8,663 bases of DNA from Methylobacteriaceae bacterium (GTDB lineage: Bacteria > Pseudomonadota > Alphaproteobacteria > Rhizobiales > Beijerinckiaceae). Positions 1-6,893 of this stretch are shown here, in pieces. Each line of letters starts with the position of its first letter. The first letter of the stretch is position 1. Location of the stretch: assembly GCA_019247255.1 (NCBI GenBank), contig JAFAPJ010000007.1:1-8663 (forward strand). The letters are read 5' to 3'. A program made the translations under genes and the position numbers. The notes under the pieces are model-generated. The model was not told the origin of the DNA. It was given only the letters and a program-made list of their open reading frames with translations, and ran no database searches.

Positions 1-535
1 TCTCGCCCTCATAGGGCCAGAGATAGCCGAGCGCCTCCGCGGCGCGGCGATGGCTCTCCTCCGTGCCGTCACCGAGCCGGATGACCCATTCGGAGGCGTG
101 GCGGAGATGGTAGGCGGTCTCCTTCTCGGCCTTCGAGGCGATCGCCGCGAGCGTCGGATCGGCCGAGCGCGTCATGGCGCGCCAATACGGGTCGGCGAAG
201 GCCGAGACCAGGAAAAGCCGCAGCATCGTGCGGGCGAAGTCGCCGTTCGGCAGCTCGACGAGGAGCAGGTTCCGGTAGGCCGGCGCGTCCCGGTGAAAGG
301 CGAGCTGGTCCTCGTCGCGCCCGCCGTCCTCGCGCTCCGCGGCGTACTGGTAGAGCGCGCGCGCCTGCCCGATGAGGTCGAGCCCGACATTGGCGAGCGC
401 CATGTCCTCTTCGAGCATCGGCCCGTGCCCGCACCATTCGGACAGCCGGTGGCCGAGGACGAGCGCGTCGTCGGCGCGGCGCAGGGCGTAGAGCACGAGC
501 GGGCTCTCGTCGGCGGTCACGTCTCCTGTCGGCAT
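1..535 (-). CDS. paaC: PaaC, phenylacetyl-CoA 1,2-epoxidase structural subunit (3' end outside window)
   Basis: PaaC is the ferritin-like partner of PaaA in the cytoplasmic phenylacetyl-CoA epoxidase. In the known enzyme it has the same fold as PaaA but no working diiron site, and it holds the catalytic subunit in shape. The visible 178 residues start MPTGDVTADESPLVLYALR and include LGHRLSEWCGHGPMLEED, the conserved stretch NVGLDLIGQAR, ELPNGDFARTMLRLFL, and KAEKETAYHLRHASEWV near residues 144-160, all typical of PaaC. Family members are about 250 residues long, so roughly the last 70 lie beyond the left edge. The ATG is preceded by a GGGAG ribosome-binding site about 8 bases upstream. The gene lies 53 bp after paaB on the same strand and is probably in the same transcript. 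The reading frame stays open to base 1, so nothing suggests it is broken. Confidence 0.95.
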   Translation of the reverse strand, partial: MPTGDVTADESPLVLYALRRADDALVLGHRLSEWCGHGPMLEEDMALANVGLDLIGQARALYQYAAEREDGGRDEDQLAFHRDAPAYRNLLLVELPNGDFARTMLRLFLVSAFADPYWRAMTRSADPTLAAIASKAEKETAYHLRHASEWVIRLGDGTEESHRRAAEALGYLWPYEGE

Positions 536-564
536 CGCGCTTCTCCCGCCCCTCCCCCGCTCAA

Positions 565-581
565 CCCGGCTCATGGCCGGG
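565..581 (-). repeat. Short GC-rich hairpin in the paaB-paaC gap
   Basis: CCCGGC (565-570) and GCCGGG (576-581) form a perfect 6-bp inverted repeat around a 5-base loop. In the paa transcript this could fold as a small stem between paaB and paaC. There is no T-tract after it on the minus strand, so it is not a convincing intrinsic terminator. It might affect mRNA processing or the relative yield of PaaC, or it may be chance in GC-rich DNA. Confidence 0.35.
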
Positions 582-586
582 GACCC

Positions 587-600
587 GGTCACATATGACC
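587..600. repeat. Inverted repeat overlapping the paaB stop codon
   Basis: GGTCA (587-591) and TGACC (596-600) are perfect inverted arms around the 4-base spacer CATA. The left arm contains the paaB stop codon (TGA, read from 591 to 589). The AT-rich core shares the 9-mer GTCACATAT (588-596) with the paaA promoter, where it lies on the other strand (2304-2312). It could be a protein-binding site in the operon or simply the coding end of paaB, since the His-Met end of PaaB imposes part of the sequence. Confidence 0.3.
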
Positions 601-876
601 GACTTCGTCCGGCACCTCGTAGAAGGTCGGATGGCGGTAGATCTTCGATTCAGCCGGCTCGAAGAGCGGCCCCTTGTCGGAGGGGTCGGAGGCGGTGATC
701 GCCGAGGACGGGACGACCCAGATCGAGAGCCCCTCGCCACGGCGGGTGTAGACGTCGCGCGCGGCCTGGAGAGCCAGCGTCGCGTCCGCCGCGTGCAGCG
801 ACCCCACATGCTTGTGGGCGAGCCCGTTGCGCGAGCGGATGAAGATTTCCCAAAGAGGTGTGTTGGGCGTGGGCAT
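589..876 (-). CDS. paaB: PaaB, phenylacetyl-CoA 1,2-epoxidase small subunit
   Basis: PaaB is the small subunit of the cytoplasmic PaaABCE oxygenase complex. It is thought to bridge PaaAC units and help couple them to the PaaE reductase; it carries no cofactor itself. The 95-residue product is the usual family length and has the hallmark motifs throughout: LWEIFIRSRNGLAHKHVGSL (residues 8-27), a short helix ending in ARDVYTRRGEG, SIWVVPSSAITAS (51-63), and the C-terminal YRHPTFYEVPDEVGHM. It starts with ATG at 876 behind only a modest ribosome-binding site (AGG about 11-14 bases upstream). It follows the small coiled-coil gene after 37 bp and precedes paaC by 53 bp. In most paa operons PaaB follows PaaA directly, so the extra gene upstream is unusual. 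Confidence 0.97.
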   Translation of the reverse strand: MPTPNTPLWEIFIRSRNGLAHKHVGSLHAADATLALQAARDVYTRRGEGLSIWVVPSSAITASDPSDKGPLFEPAESKIYRHPTFYEVPDEVGHM

Positions 877-913
877 GACGATTATCTGCCTGTGCTGGAG
901 GTGAGGCCCGCCC

Positions 914-1213
914 TCAGTCTTCGTCTACGGCCTCCGACATCTCCGCATCGTCGAGGCGACGAAGGATGCCGAGAATTTCGTTGTGACGGGTCAGCAGACG
1001 GTTCTCCTGCAGCACCGCGTCAGACCGCATTTCCGCCATGGCGGCCCGAAGCTCGGCGAAGCGAGCCTCCATGTGCTGGTCAAGCCTTACCACCAGCTGC
1101 TGAGTCCTATCCTGCCTCTCAAGCACAGCCTCCATCTCACGCCGGAGGCCTTGCAGCTGCCGCAGGATGAGATTGTTGGCCGGAGTCGGAGGGACTTTCG
1201 GGTCCAGGCTCAT
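914..1213 (-). CDS. Small coiled-coil protein of unknown function, inserted between paaA and paaB
   Basis: I do not recognise this gene as a paa component. The 99-residue product begins MSLDPKVPPTPANN, then runs as one long amphipathic, charged helix from about residue 15 to 89 (QLQGLRREMEAVLERQD, RLDQHMEARFAELRAAMAEM, NEILGILRRLDDAE). It ends in an acidic tail (SEAVDED). No signal peptide or membrane segment is visible, so it should be a cytosolic coiled coil that oligomerises or binds a partner. The ATG at 1213 is preferred over an upstream in-frame GTG at 1246 because GAGG lies about 9 bases before it; that ribosome-binding site falls inside an 11-bp inverted repeat (1220-1230). About a quarter of its codons end in A or T, including three AGG codons, against about 14% in paaB, which hints at separate ancestry. 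It lies 57 bp after paaA and 37 bp before paaB, so it is probably co-transcribed with them. Confidence 0.75.
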   Translation of the reverse strand: MSLDPKVPPTPANNLILRQLQGLRREMEAVLERQDRTQQLVVRLDQHMEARFAELRAAMAEMRSDAVLQENRLLTRHNEILGILRRLDDAEMSEAVDED

Positions 1214-1270
1214 CGGGGCGCCCTCAGGGCAGGAACTACCGGCCACGAAACGAAGCCAAGGTCGCGCGTG

Positions 1271-2272
1271 TCAAGCGGCGAGCTTCGCGCTCTCCGCGCG
1301 GGCGACGCGCTTCGCCGCGTGAGCGGCCGCTGCCTCGCGCACCCAGGCGCCGTCCTCGTGCGCCTTGCGCCGCGCCGCCAGACGGTCGCGGTTGCAGGGA
1401 CCGTTGCCGGCGAGGACCTGGCGGAACTCCTCCCAGTCGATGGCGCCGAACTCCCAATGCCCGGTTGCCTCGTTGAGCTTGAGCTCCGGGTCCGGGAAGG
1501 TGAGACCGAGGAAATGGCCCTGCGGGACGGTCGCATCCACGAATTTCTGCCGCAGCTCGTCGTTGGAGAAGCGCTTGATCTTCCAGCGGGTCGACTGGTC
1601 CGAATGCTGGGACTCGCCGTCCGGCGGACCGAACATCATGAGGCAGGGCCACCACCACCGGTTCAGCGCGTCCTGCGCCATCGCCTTCTGCTCCGGGGTG
1701 CCGCGCGCGAGCGTCAGCATGATCTCGTAGCCCTGGCGCTGGTGGAAGCTCTCCTCCTTGCAGACCCGGATCATGGCGCGCGCGTAGGGCCCGTAGGAGC
1801 ACCGGCAGAGCGGGATCTGGTTCATGATGGCGGCGCCGTCGACGAGCCAGCCAATCGCCCCGATATCCGCCCAGGTGAGCGTCGGGTAGTTAAAGATGGA
1901 GGAGTACTTCGCCCGCCCCTCAAGCATCGCGTCGACGAGCTCCTCGCGCGAGGAGCCGAGCGTCTCGGCCGCCGCGTAGAGGTAGAGCCCGTGGCCGCAC
2001 TCGTCCTGCACCTTGGCGAGCAGCGCGGACTTGCGGCGGAGCGTCGGCGCTCGGGTGACCCAATTTCCCTCCGGCAGCATCCCGACGATCTCGGAATGAG
2101 CGTGCTGGGAGATCTGCCGGGTCAGCGTCCGGCGATAGGCGGCCGGCATCCAGTCGTTCGGCTCGATCCGCTCCTCGGCATCGATCCGCCCCTGAAAGCG
2201 GGCGAGGCGGTCGGCATCCTCGAGCTCGGGCGCGGTGCGTTCCCCGGCCTGATTCAGGGCCTGCGTATACAT
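1271..2272 (-). CDS. paaA: PaaA, phenylacetyl-CoA 1,2-epoxidase catalytic diiron subunit
   Basis: PaaA is the catalytic subunit of the ring-1,2-phenylacetyl-CoA epoxidase. It uses O2, with electrons delivered by PaaE, to epoxidise the aromatic ring of phenylacetyl-CoA. The 333-residue product has normal family length and a ferritin-like four-helix core with visible diiron ligands: E61 in HSEIVG, E91 and H94 in DECGH, and E174 and H177 in EESFH (the EXXH motif). Other family landmarks are PEGNW (67-71), [16 protein letters not shown] (127-142), [14 protein letters not shown] (205-218) and TFPDPEL (258-264). The ATG at 2272 is chosen because AGGAG lies about 8 bases upstream and the protein then begins MYTQALNQ; an in-frame GTG at 2299 would add nine unconserved residues and overlap the likely transcription start. 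It is the first gene after paaX and has its own promoter-like sequence. All key residues are intact. Confidence 0.97.
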   Translation of the reverse strand: MYTQALNQAGERTAPELEDADRLARFQGRIDAEERIEPNDWMPAAYRRTLTRQISQHAHSEIVGMLPEGNWVTRAPTLRRKSALLAKVQDECGHGLYLYAAAETLGSSREELVDAMLEGRAKYSSIFNYPTLTWADIGAIGWLVDGAAIMNQIPLCRCSYGPYARAMIRVCKEESFHQRQGYEIMLTLARGTPEQKAMAQDALNRWWWPCLMMFGPPDGESQHSDQSTRWKIKRFSNDELRQKFVDATVPQGHFLGLTFPDPELKLNEATGHWEFGAIDWEEFRQVLAGNGPCNRDRLAARRKAHEDGAWVREAAAAHAAKRVARAESAKLAA

Positions 2273-2302
2273 GCCACCGCTCCTCCCTCGTCGTTGCACC
2301 CG

Positions 2303-2331
2303 TATATGTGACAGAAACGCGCGATCGTCAA
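2303..2331 (-). promoter_or_regulatory. Candidate sigma70-type promoter of paaA
   Basis: On the minus strand TTGACG (2331-2326) is followed after exactly 17 bases by CATATA (2308-2303), a good match to housekeeping promoter spacing. This stretch is clearly more AT-rich than its surroundings. Transcription would start near 2296, giving a leader of about 24 bases with the AGGAG ribosome-binding site. The promoter lies wholly in the 75-bp gap between paaX and paaA. Weak dyads around it (TGAC at 2330-2327 and GTCA at 2312-2309, plus the 9-mer GTCACATAT) are possible repressor contacts. PaaX is the obvious candidate repressor, but the sequence does not match the E. coli PaaX site as I remember it. 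Confidence 0.6.
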
Positions 2332-2347
2332 CGTTTTTCGTAACGCG

Positions 2348-3220
2348 TCAGCTCTGGAATCGTCGCATCAGCTCGGGTCCGGGCGGGGGCAGCGGCCCGT
2401 CTTCCGTCAGGCCGTGAGCGTCGAGCCAGCGCTCGGACGGCGGGAGGAGTTCCGCATAAAGTCCGGCGCAGAGCGCGCGAGCGGGTTCGCCGGGCCAGTC
2501 CGACGGCAACAGCTCCCGGGGCAGCTCGGGATCGCGCAGGACCACCCGCCGGAAGGCGTGGATGAGGAGGATCCGGGCCGTGAAGGCGTCGGGCTCGGCG
2601 AGGGAGCGGCCGGCGACAAGCGCCTGGCCGAGCGGCCCGAAGGCCGAAAGGAAGCGTCGGTAGCCGTCCGCCACCCGGTCGAGCCGCCAGGCAAGGCTTG
2701 CGAGCCGGACTGCCTCGCCCGGTTCGGCCGACGCCTCGAGCGCGATCGCGCCGGCGACTTCAGGCGGCAGCGCCGCGTCCCGTGACGCCATCCAGAGCCC
2801 CGGCGCCGGGCTGCCGAAGCCCGCGGCTTCCAGAGCCGCCCGGACGCCGTCGCGGCTCGGGTGCTCCGGCGGCAGGAGCACGAGCCGGAAGCGACCGTCG
2901 AACCGCGCCGGCGCAGGATTGTAGATGTGCCGGGTCGCCGCCTCGAAGGTGGCGCGCCCCTTCTCGGCGAGCCGGTAGAAGCTGTTGCGGCCGAGCCGCC
3001 GCCGCTCCAGCCAGCCGTCGGCCGCGAGCCGCGAGGCCGCGGTGCGGACCGCGCCCTCCGCGATGCCGAGCGCGCCGAAGAAGGCGTTGAGCGTCCCGAG
3101 CCAGACCGAGCCGCCGCGCGGCGCGATGGCGTCGCCATAGACGGTGATCACGACGGAGGGCGTGCGCGACGGCTCGCGACGCAGGTCGTGCAGGATGGCC
3201 TGAAGAGCGGCGTCGACCAC
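2348..3220 (-). CDS. paaX: PaaX, phenylacetyl-CoA-responsive transcriptional repressor
   Basis: PaaX represses phenylacetate catabolic genes and is released by phenylacetyl-CoA. The 290-residue product shows the family plan: a GntR-like winged helix at about residues 20-90 (SVVITVYGDAIAPRGG, then EGAVRTAASRLAADGWLERR and GRNSFYRLAEKG), a middle domain at about 95-165, and the PaaX C-terminal domain at about 175-275, including LRDPELPRELLPSDWPGEP (228-246). The start is uncertain. The GTG at 3220 puts a normal-length N-terminus before the winged helix but lacks a clear ribosome-binding site. A TTG at 3235 and a GTG at 3313 are in frame, and the latter would add 31 basic, unconserved residues. 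It is divergent from livH and precedes paaA by 75 bp on the same strand, so it may autoregulate and control both directions. Confidence 0.92.
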   Translation of the reverse strand: MVDAALQAILHDLRREPSRTPSVVITVYGDAIAPRGGSVWLGTLNAFFGALGIAEGAVRTAASRLAADGWLERRRLGRNSFYRLAEKGRATFEAATRHIYNPAPARFDGRFRLVLLPPEHPSRDGVRAALEAAGFGSPAPGLWMASRDAALPPEVAGAIALEASAEPGEAVRLASLAWRLDRVADGYRRFLSAFGPLGQALVAGRSLAEPDAFTARILLIHAFRRVVLRDPELPRELLPSDWPGEPARALCAGLYAELLPPSERWLDAHGLTEDGPLPPPGPELMRRFQS

Positions 3221-3348
3221 GGGACCAGGAGGCAAGGGAGCGGACGGGCGCTTGCTTGACGCGGGCCGGGACGCCCTGCAAGTGGCCCGGCACCGGGACG
3301 GTTGCGCGAGCACCCGCTCGCGGGTGCCTCCCGAGCCGACGCCCAGCC
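3221..3348. promoter_or_regulatory. Divergent paaX-livH intergenic region
   Basis: This 128-bp gap separates the likely starts of paaX (leftward) and livH (rightward), so promoters for both should lie here or just inside the genes. I see no convincing -35/-10 pair in either direction. A TTGACG at 3256-3261 on the plus strand has no -10-like element at normal spacing. The only distinct structure is the inverted repeat at 3310-3327. Borders depend on the inferred GTG and TTG starts. Confidence 0.5.
3310..3327. promoter_or_regulatory. Perfect 8+2+8 inverted repeat upstream of livH, candidate operator
   Basis: GCACCCGC and GCGGGTGC are perfect reverse complements separated by TC, giving an 18-bp dyad that ends 21 bp before the proposed livH start. 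Its size and spacing suit a dimeric repressor. The 2-base gap is too short for an RNA hairpin using all pairs, so DNA binding is more likely than attenuation. PaaX is a reasonable candidate because its gene begins about 90 bp away, but the GC-rich arms do not resemble the E. coli PaaX site. Chance palindromes are also commoner in such GC-rich DNA. Confidence 0.4.
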
Positions 3349-4386
3349 TTGGACCTCTCGATCGCCCTCATCCTTCTGCAGGACGGGATCGTCAACGCGG
3401 CGATCTACGCATTGCTCGCGCTCGCGCTCGTGCTCGTCTTCACCGTGACGCGCGTCATCTACGTGCCGATCGGTGAATTCGTGTCCTTCGGGGCGCTCAC
3501 GCTCGCGGCTCTCGAGGCCGGACGCGTACCGGGCACCGTCTGGCTCCTGCTCATCTTCGGGATCGCGGCCGCGGCGGTCGAGCTCTGGAGCCTGCGCCAG
3601 GGCGGGTCGGGCCGACGGATCGTCGGCTGCCTCCTGCGAAACGTCGTGGGCCCGGCCATCATCGCCGCGACGGTCGCGCTCCTCGCGCCCGCGAAGCCCG
3701 GCCAGCTCGTGCAGGTCCTTCTCGCGCTCGCCGTCACGGCGCCGCTCAGCCTCGTCCTCTACGACACGGTCTACCGCCCGCTCGCGAACGCGACCGTGCT
3801 CGCGCTCCTCATCGTCTCGGTCGCGCTGCATTTCGCGCTCGTCGGGCTCGGGCTCATCTTCTTCGGAGCCGAGGGCTCGCGGACCGCCGCGCTCTCGGGC
3901 GCGAGCTTCACGATCGGCCCCGTCTTCGTGACCGGCCAGTCGGTCGCGATCCTCGCGCTCACGGCCGGGCTGATCGTCGCCCTTTACCTGTTCTTCGACC
4001 GCACCCTCGTCGGCAAGGCGCTCCGCGCGACGGCGGTGAACCGGCTCGGCGCCCGGCTCGTCGGCATCTCGCCCCTGTTCTCGGCCCGGCTCGCCTTCGG
4101 GCTCGCGGGGCTCATCGGGGCGCTCGGCGGAATCCTGGTCTCGCCGCTCACGACGATCTACTACGACACCGGATTTCTGATCGGCCTCAAGGGCTTCGTG
4201 GCCGCGATCATCGGCGGGCTCGTGTCCTATCCGATCGCGGCCGGCGCCGCGATCCTGGTGGGCGTGCTCGAATCCTACGCCTCCTTCTTCGCGAGCGAGC
4301 TGAAGGAGGTGATCGTCTTCATGCTGATCGTGCCGATCCTGCTCGTTCGCTCCTATGGCACCACGGTCCTGGAGGACGAGGAGTGA
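3349..4386 (+). CDS. livH: LivH-type permease of a HAAT-family ABC importer
   Basis: This is one of the two inner-membrane permease subunits of a branched-chain-amino-acid-type (HAAT) ABC importer. The 345-residue product has about nine or more hydrophobic segments, starting with VNAAIYALLALALVLVFTV (15-33). It also has VIYVPIGEFVSFGALTLA (36-53), a cytoplasmic coupling-loop motif GKALRATAVNRLGARLVGI (222-240), and IGLKGFVAAIIGGLVSYPI (278-296). The TTG at 3349 is chosen because the protein then starts MDLSIALILLQDG, as in relatives I know; upstream in-frame sequence is Arg/Pro-rich and unlike the family. No strong ribosome-binding site is visible. It is longer than E. coli LivH (about 308 residues), with extra sequence at about 80-125. 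Its stop overlaps the next start by 4 bp. Divergence from paaX suggests aromatic-acid rather than amino-acid uptake; that is inference. Confidence 0.9.
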   Translation: MDLSIALILLQDGIVNAAIYALLALALVLVFTVTRVIYVPIGEFVSFGALTLAALEAGRVPGTVWLLLIFGIAAAAVELWSLRQGGSGRRIVGCLLRNVVGPAIIAATVALLAPAKPGQLVQVLLALAVTAPLSLVLYDTVYRPLANATVLALLIVSVALHFALVGLGLIFFGAEGSRTAALSGASFTIGPVFVTGQSVAILALTAGLIVALYLFFDRTLVGKALRATAVNRLGARLVGISPLFSARLAFGLAGLIGALGGILVSPLTTIYYDTGFLIGLKGFVAAIIGGLVSYPIAAGAAILVGVLESYASFFASELKEVIVFMLIVPILLVRSYGTTVLEDEE

Positions 4387-6158
4387 CGGCGCGCCTCGCG
4401 CCTCTGGCGCTCGCCGCGCTCGCGGCCGCGCTGCCCCTCCTGCCGGGTGTCCCGGCCTTCTGGGTCACGCTCGGCAGCTATGTCGGGATCGCCGCGATCG
4501 TGGCGCTCGGGATCGTCGTGCTGACCGGGGTCGCGGCCGTCGTGTCCTTCGGCCAGGCGATGTTCGTGGGCTTCGGGGCCTACACGACCGCCATCCTGAC
4601 GACCCGCTACGGCTGGCCGGCCTTCGCTACGTTGCCGGTCGCGATCGCGATCACCGGTCTCCTCGCCTGGGGCATCGGGGCGATCACGCTTCGGCTCAAG
4701 GGCCACTATCTGCCGGTCGCCACGATCGCCTGGAACATCTCGTTCTTCTACCTGACGGGCAGCCTCGACTTCTTTCGCCGCTTCGACGGGATCTCCGGCA
4801 TCCCGCCGATCGACCTACTGGGCTTCTCGTTCTCGGATCCGGTCCGGTTCTATCTCCTGACGCTCGCCGCTCTCGTGATCTTCGTCGCGATCACCCGGAA
4901 CCTCCTCGATTCCCGGGTCGGCCGCTCCGTCCGGGCGCTCAAGGGCGGCGTCATCGCGGCGGAATCCTTCGGCGTCGATACGGGGCGGGCCCGCATCCTC
5001 GCCTTCGTCTACGCGGCGATCCTCGCGGGCGTCGCGGGCTGGCTCTACGCGCATTTTCAGCGGGCCATCAATCCGTCGCCCTTCAACATCACGGCCTCGA
5101 TCGACTACCTGCTGATGGCGGTGGCCGGCGGGGTCGGGCAGATCGGCGGAGCGCTTCTCGGCGCCGCCCTCGTGACGATCGTCCGCGACAAGCTGCAGGA
5201 CGTGCTGCCCCTCCTCGTCGGAACGCAGGGCAACTACGAGTCGATCGTCTTCGGCTTCGTACTGATCCTCATCCTCCAGTTCGCCCCCGAGGGACTGTGG
5301 CCGCACCTGAGAGCCCTGACCGGCCGGCGCGTCGCGCGGGCGCACCCCGCCCAGTCCGCGGCCGAGCCGATCCGAGCGGAACGAACCGATCTCGCGGCCC
5401 GGCGAGAGGTGCTGAGGGTCGAAGCTCTTCGGAAGACCTTCGGCGGGCTGGTCGCGGTCAACGACCTCGGCTTCTCGGTCGCTCAAGGCGAGATCGTCGG
5501 GCTCATCGGGCCGAACGGGGCCGGCAAGTCGACGAGCTTCAACCTGATCACGGGCGTCCTTCCGGCGAGCGGTGGCCGGATCACGGTCATGGGTCAGGAG
5601 GTCGGCGGCTGGCCGGCGCGGCGCATCGCGACCCTCGGGGTCGCCCGCACGTTCCAGCACGTGAAGCTCGTCCACGGGATGAGCGTGATCGAGAATGTCG
5701 CGCTGGGCTCGCACCTTCTGGGCCGCGCCGGCGCGATCGCCGGGTCGCTGCGGCTCGATCGGGCCGAGGAGGCCGGCATCTTCGCCAAGGCGCGCCGGCA
5801 GCTCGAGCGCGTCGGACTGGCTGAACAGGCCGAGACGGTCGCGAGCGAGCTCGCGCTCGGCCAGCAGCGCCTCGTCGAGATCGCCCGCGCGCTCTGCCTG
5901 GACCCGCTCCTTCTCCTGCTCGACGAGCCGGCGGCGGGCCTGCGCCACGCCGAGAAGGAGGCGCTCGCCGATCTCCTGCGCCGCGTCCGTGCGGACGGCG
6001 TCTCGGTGCTTCTCGTCGAGCACGACATGGACTTCGTGATGGGGCTGACCGACCGGCTCGTCGTGATGAATTTCGGCGCGGAGCTCGCGCAGGGCCGCCC
6101 GGCCGAGATCCAGGCGAACCCCCTCGTCGTCGAGGCCTATCTCGGGAGCGCCGCGTGA
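4383..6158 (+). CDS. livMG: LivM-LivG fusion: permease joined to ATP-binding subunit of the importer
   Basis: One 591-residue protein combines the second permease and the first ATPase. Residues 1-305 are LivM-like, with hydrophobic helices, [15 protein letters not shown] (53-67), [13 protein letters not shown] (105-117) and the coupling motif [20 protein letters not shown] (180-199). A linker at about 310-343 leads to an ABC domain: Walker [10 protein letters not shown] (376-384), Q-loop Q425 in TFQH, signature LALGQQR (490-496), Walker B LLLLDEP (510-516, catalytic E515) and switch H547 in VEHD. Every ATPase motif is intact, so both halves should work. The frame is continuous with no internal stop, so this is a true fusion, an arrangement known in some alphaproteobacterial HAAT importers. 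The GTG start at 4383 overlaps the livH stop (GTGA) and has a GGAGG-rich upstream stretch. Its stop overlaps livF in the same way. Confidence 0.95.
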   Translation: MTARLAPLALAALAAALPLLPGVPAFWVTLGSYVGIAAIVALGIVVLTGVAAVVSFGQAMFVGFGAYTTAILTTRYGWPAFATLPVAIAITGLLAWGIGAITLRLKGHYLPVATIAWNISFFYLTGSLDFFRRFDGISGIPPIDLLGFSFSDPVRFYLLTLAALVIFVAITRNLLDSRVGRSVRALKGGVIAAESFGVDTGRARILAFVYAAILAGVAGWLYAHFQRAINPSPFNITASIDYLLMAVAGGVGQIGGALLGAALVTIVRDKLQDVLPLLVGTQGNYESIVFGFVLILILQFAPEGLWPHLRALTGRRVARAHPAQSAAEPIRAERTDLAARREVLRVEALRKTFGGLVAVNDLGFSVAQGEIVGLIGPNGAGKSTSFNLITGVLPASGGRITVMGQEVGGWPARRIATLGVARTFQHVKLVHGMSVIENVALGSHLLGRAGAIAGSLRLDRAEEAGIFAKARRQLERVGLAEQAETVASELALGQQRLVEIARALCLDPLLLLLDEPAAGLRHAEKEALADLLRRVRADGVSVLLVEHDMDFVMGLTDRLVVMNFGAELAQGRPAEIQANPLVVEAYLGSAA

Positions 6159-6892
6159 GCCTCAGCGCGAGCCTCCTCGAGGTCGAGCGCTTGTCCGTGG
6201 CCTATGGGCGGGTCGAGGCCGTGCGCGAGATCTCCCTCTCCGTTCCGGAGGGGGCGATCGTCACGATCCTCGGGCCGAACGGCGCCGGCAAGACGACGCT
6301 GCTCAACGCGCTGATGGGCATTCTGCCGGCTCGCGGCCGCGTGCGCTTCGCGGGGCGCGACCTCGCGATCCGTACGATCGAGGGCCGGGTCGCTGACGGC
6401 ATGAGCCTCGTCCCCGAGAAGCGCGAGCTCTTCGTGTCGATGACCGTGGAGGACAACCTGCGGCTCGGCGGCTTCCGGCGGCGCGGCACCGCGGCCTTCG
6501 ACGAGACGCTGCACCGGATGTGGCGCGTCTTCCCGCGCCTGGCCGAGCGCCGCACCCAGCTCGCCGGCACGCTGTCGGGCGGCGAGCGGCAGATGCTCGC
6601 CATGGCCCGCGCGCTCATGAGCGGGCCGAAGCTCCTCATGCTCGACGAGCCCTCGCTCGGGCTCGCCCCGCTCATCGTCCGCGAGATCTTCCGCATCGTC
6701 GCGGAGCTTCGCGACGCGGGTGTCTCGATCCTCCTCGTCGAGCAGAACGCCCGGGCCGCGCTCGAGCTCGCCGACAGCGGCTACGTCCTCGAGAACGGGG
6801 AGGTCGTGCTCCAGGGGCCGGCGGTGGACCTGCGCGGCGACGAGCGCGTCGTCGCGACCTATCTCGGGATCCGGGCGGCCGCGGGCGCCTGA
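6155..6892 (+). CDS. livF: LivF-type ATP-binding subunit of the importer
   Basis: LivF pairs with the LivG domain of the upstream protein to form the nucleotide-binding dimer that drives import. The 245-residue product has Walker A GPNGAGKTT (40-48), a Q-loop region VPEKRELF (86-93), signature LSGGE (140-144), Walker B LLMLDEP (160-166) followed by SLGLAP, and switch region VEQN with Q197. In LivF proteins glutamine is usual at that position, so this is not a defect. The Q-loop usually reads VPEGRRLF, and the Lys-Arg-Glu version here is a mild variant. The GTG start at 6155 shares GTGA with the previous stop, indicating translational coupling. The next gene follows after 1 bp. No binding-protein gene follows it, so the solute receptor is encoded elsewhere. 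Confidence 0.95.
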   Translation: MSLSASLLEVERLSVAYGRVEAVREISLSVPEGAIVTILGPNGAGKTTLLNALMGILPARGRVRFAGRDLAIRTIEGRVADGMSLVPEKRELFVSMTVEDNLRLGGFRRRGTAAFDETLHRMWRVFPRLAERRTQLAGTLSGGERQMLAMARALMSGPKLLMLDEPSLGLAPLIVREIFRIVAELRDAGVSILLVEQNARAALELADSGYVLENGEVVLQGPAVDLRGDERVVATYLGIRAAAGA

Positions 6893-6893
6893 G

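Noticed and set aside
50..598. Plus-strand open frame of 182 codons at the left edge
   Set aside because: It is antisense to paaC, whose conserved sequence is continuous from 535 to base 1.
983..2311. Long plus-strand open frame of 442 codons opposite paaA
   Set aside because: It is antisense to the well-supported paaA and the coiled-coil gene. Its product is Arg/Pro/His-rich with no recognisable domain, as expected for a shadow frame in GC-rich DNA.
3256..3284. Possible livH promoter with -35 TTGACG at 3256-3261
   Set aside because: At 17-bp spacing the -10 position reads CAAGTG, which is not promoter-like.
3221..3313. N-terminal extension of PaaX from a GTG at 3313
   Set aside because: The added 31 residues are basic and Pro/Ser-rich, unlike the family, and the upstream ribosome-binding site is poorly spaced. 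A shorter start is more likely, though not proven.
3411..3440. Repetitive CTCGCG/CTCGTG tract
   Set aside because: It encodes the Leu/Ala/Val-rich first transmembrane helix of LivH and is codon bias, not an independent repeat.
4355..5824. Plus-strand open frame of 489 codons overlapping livM-livG out of frame
   Set aside because: The product is Arg-rich without domains, and the overlapping frame encodes intact permease and ABC ATPase motifs.
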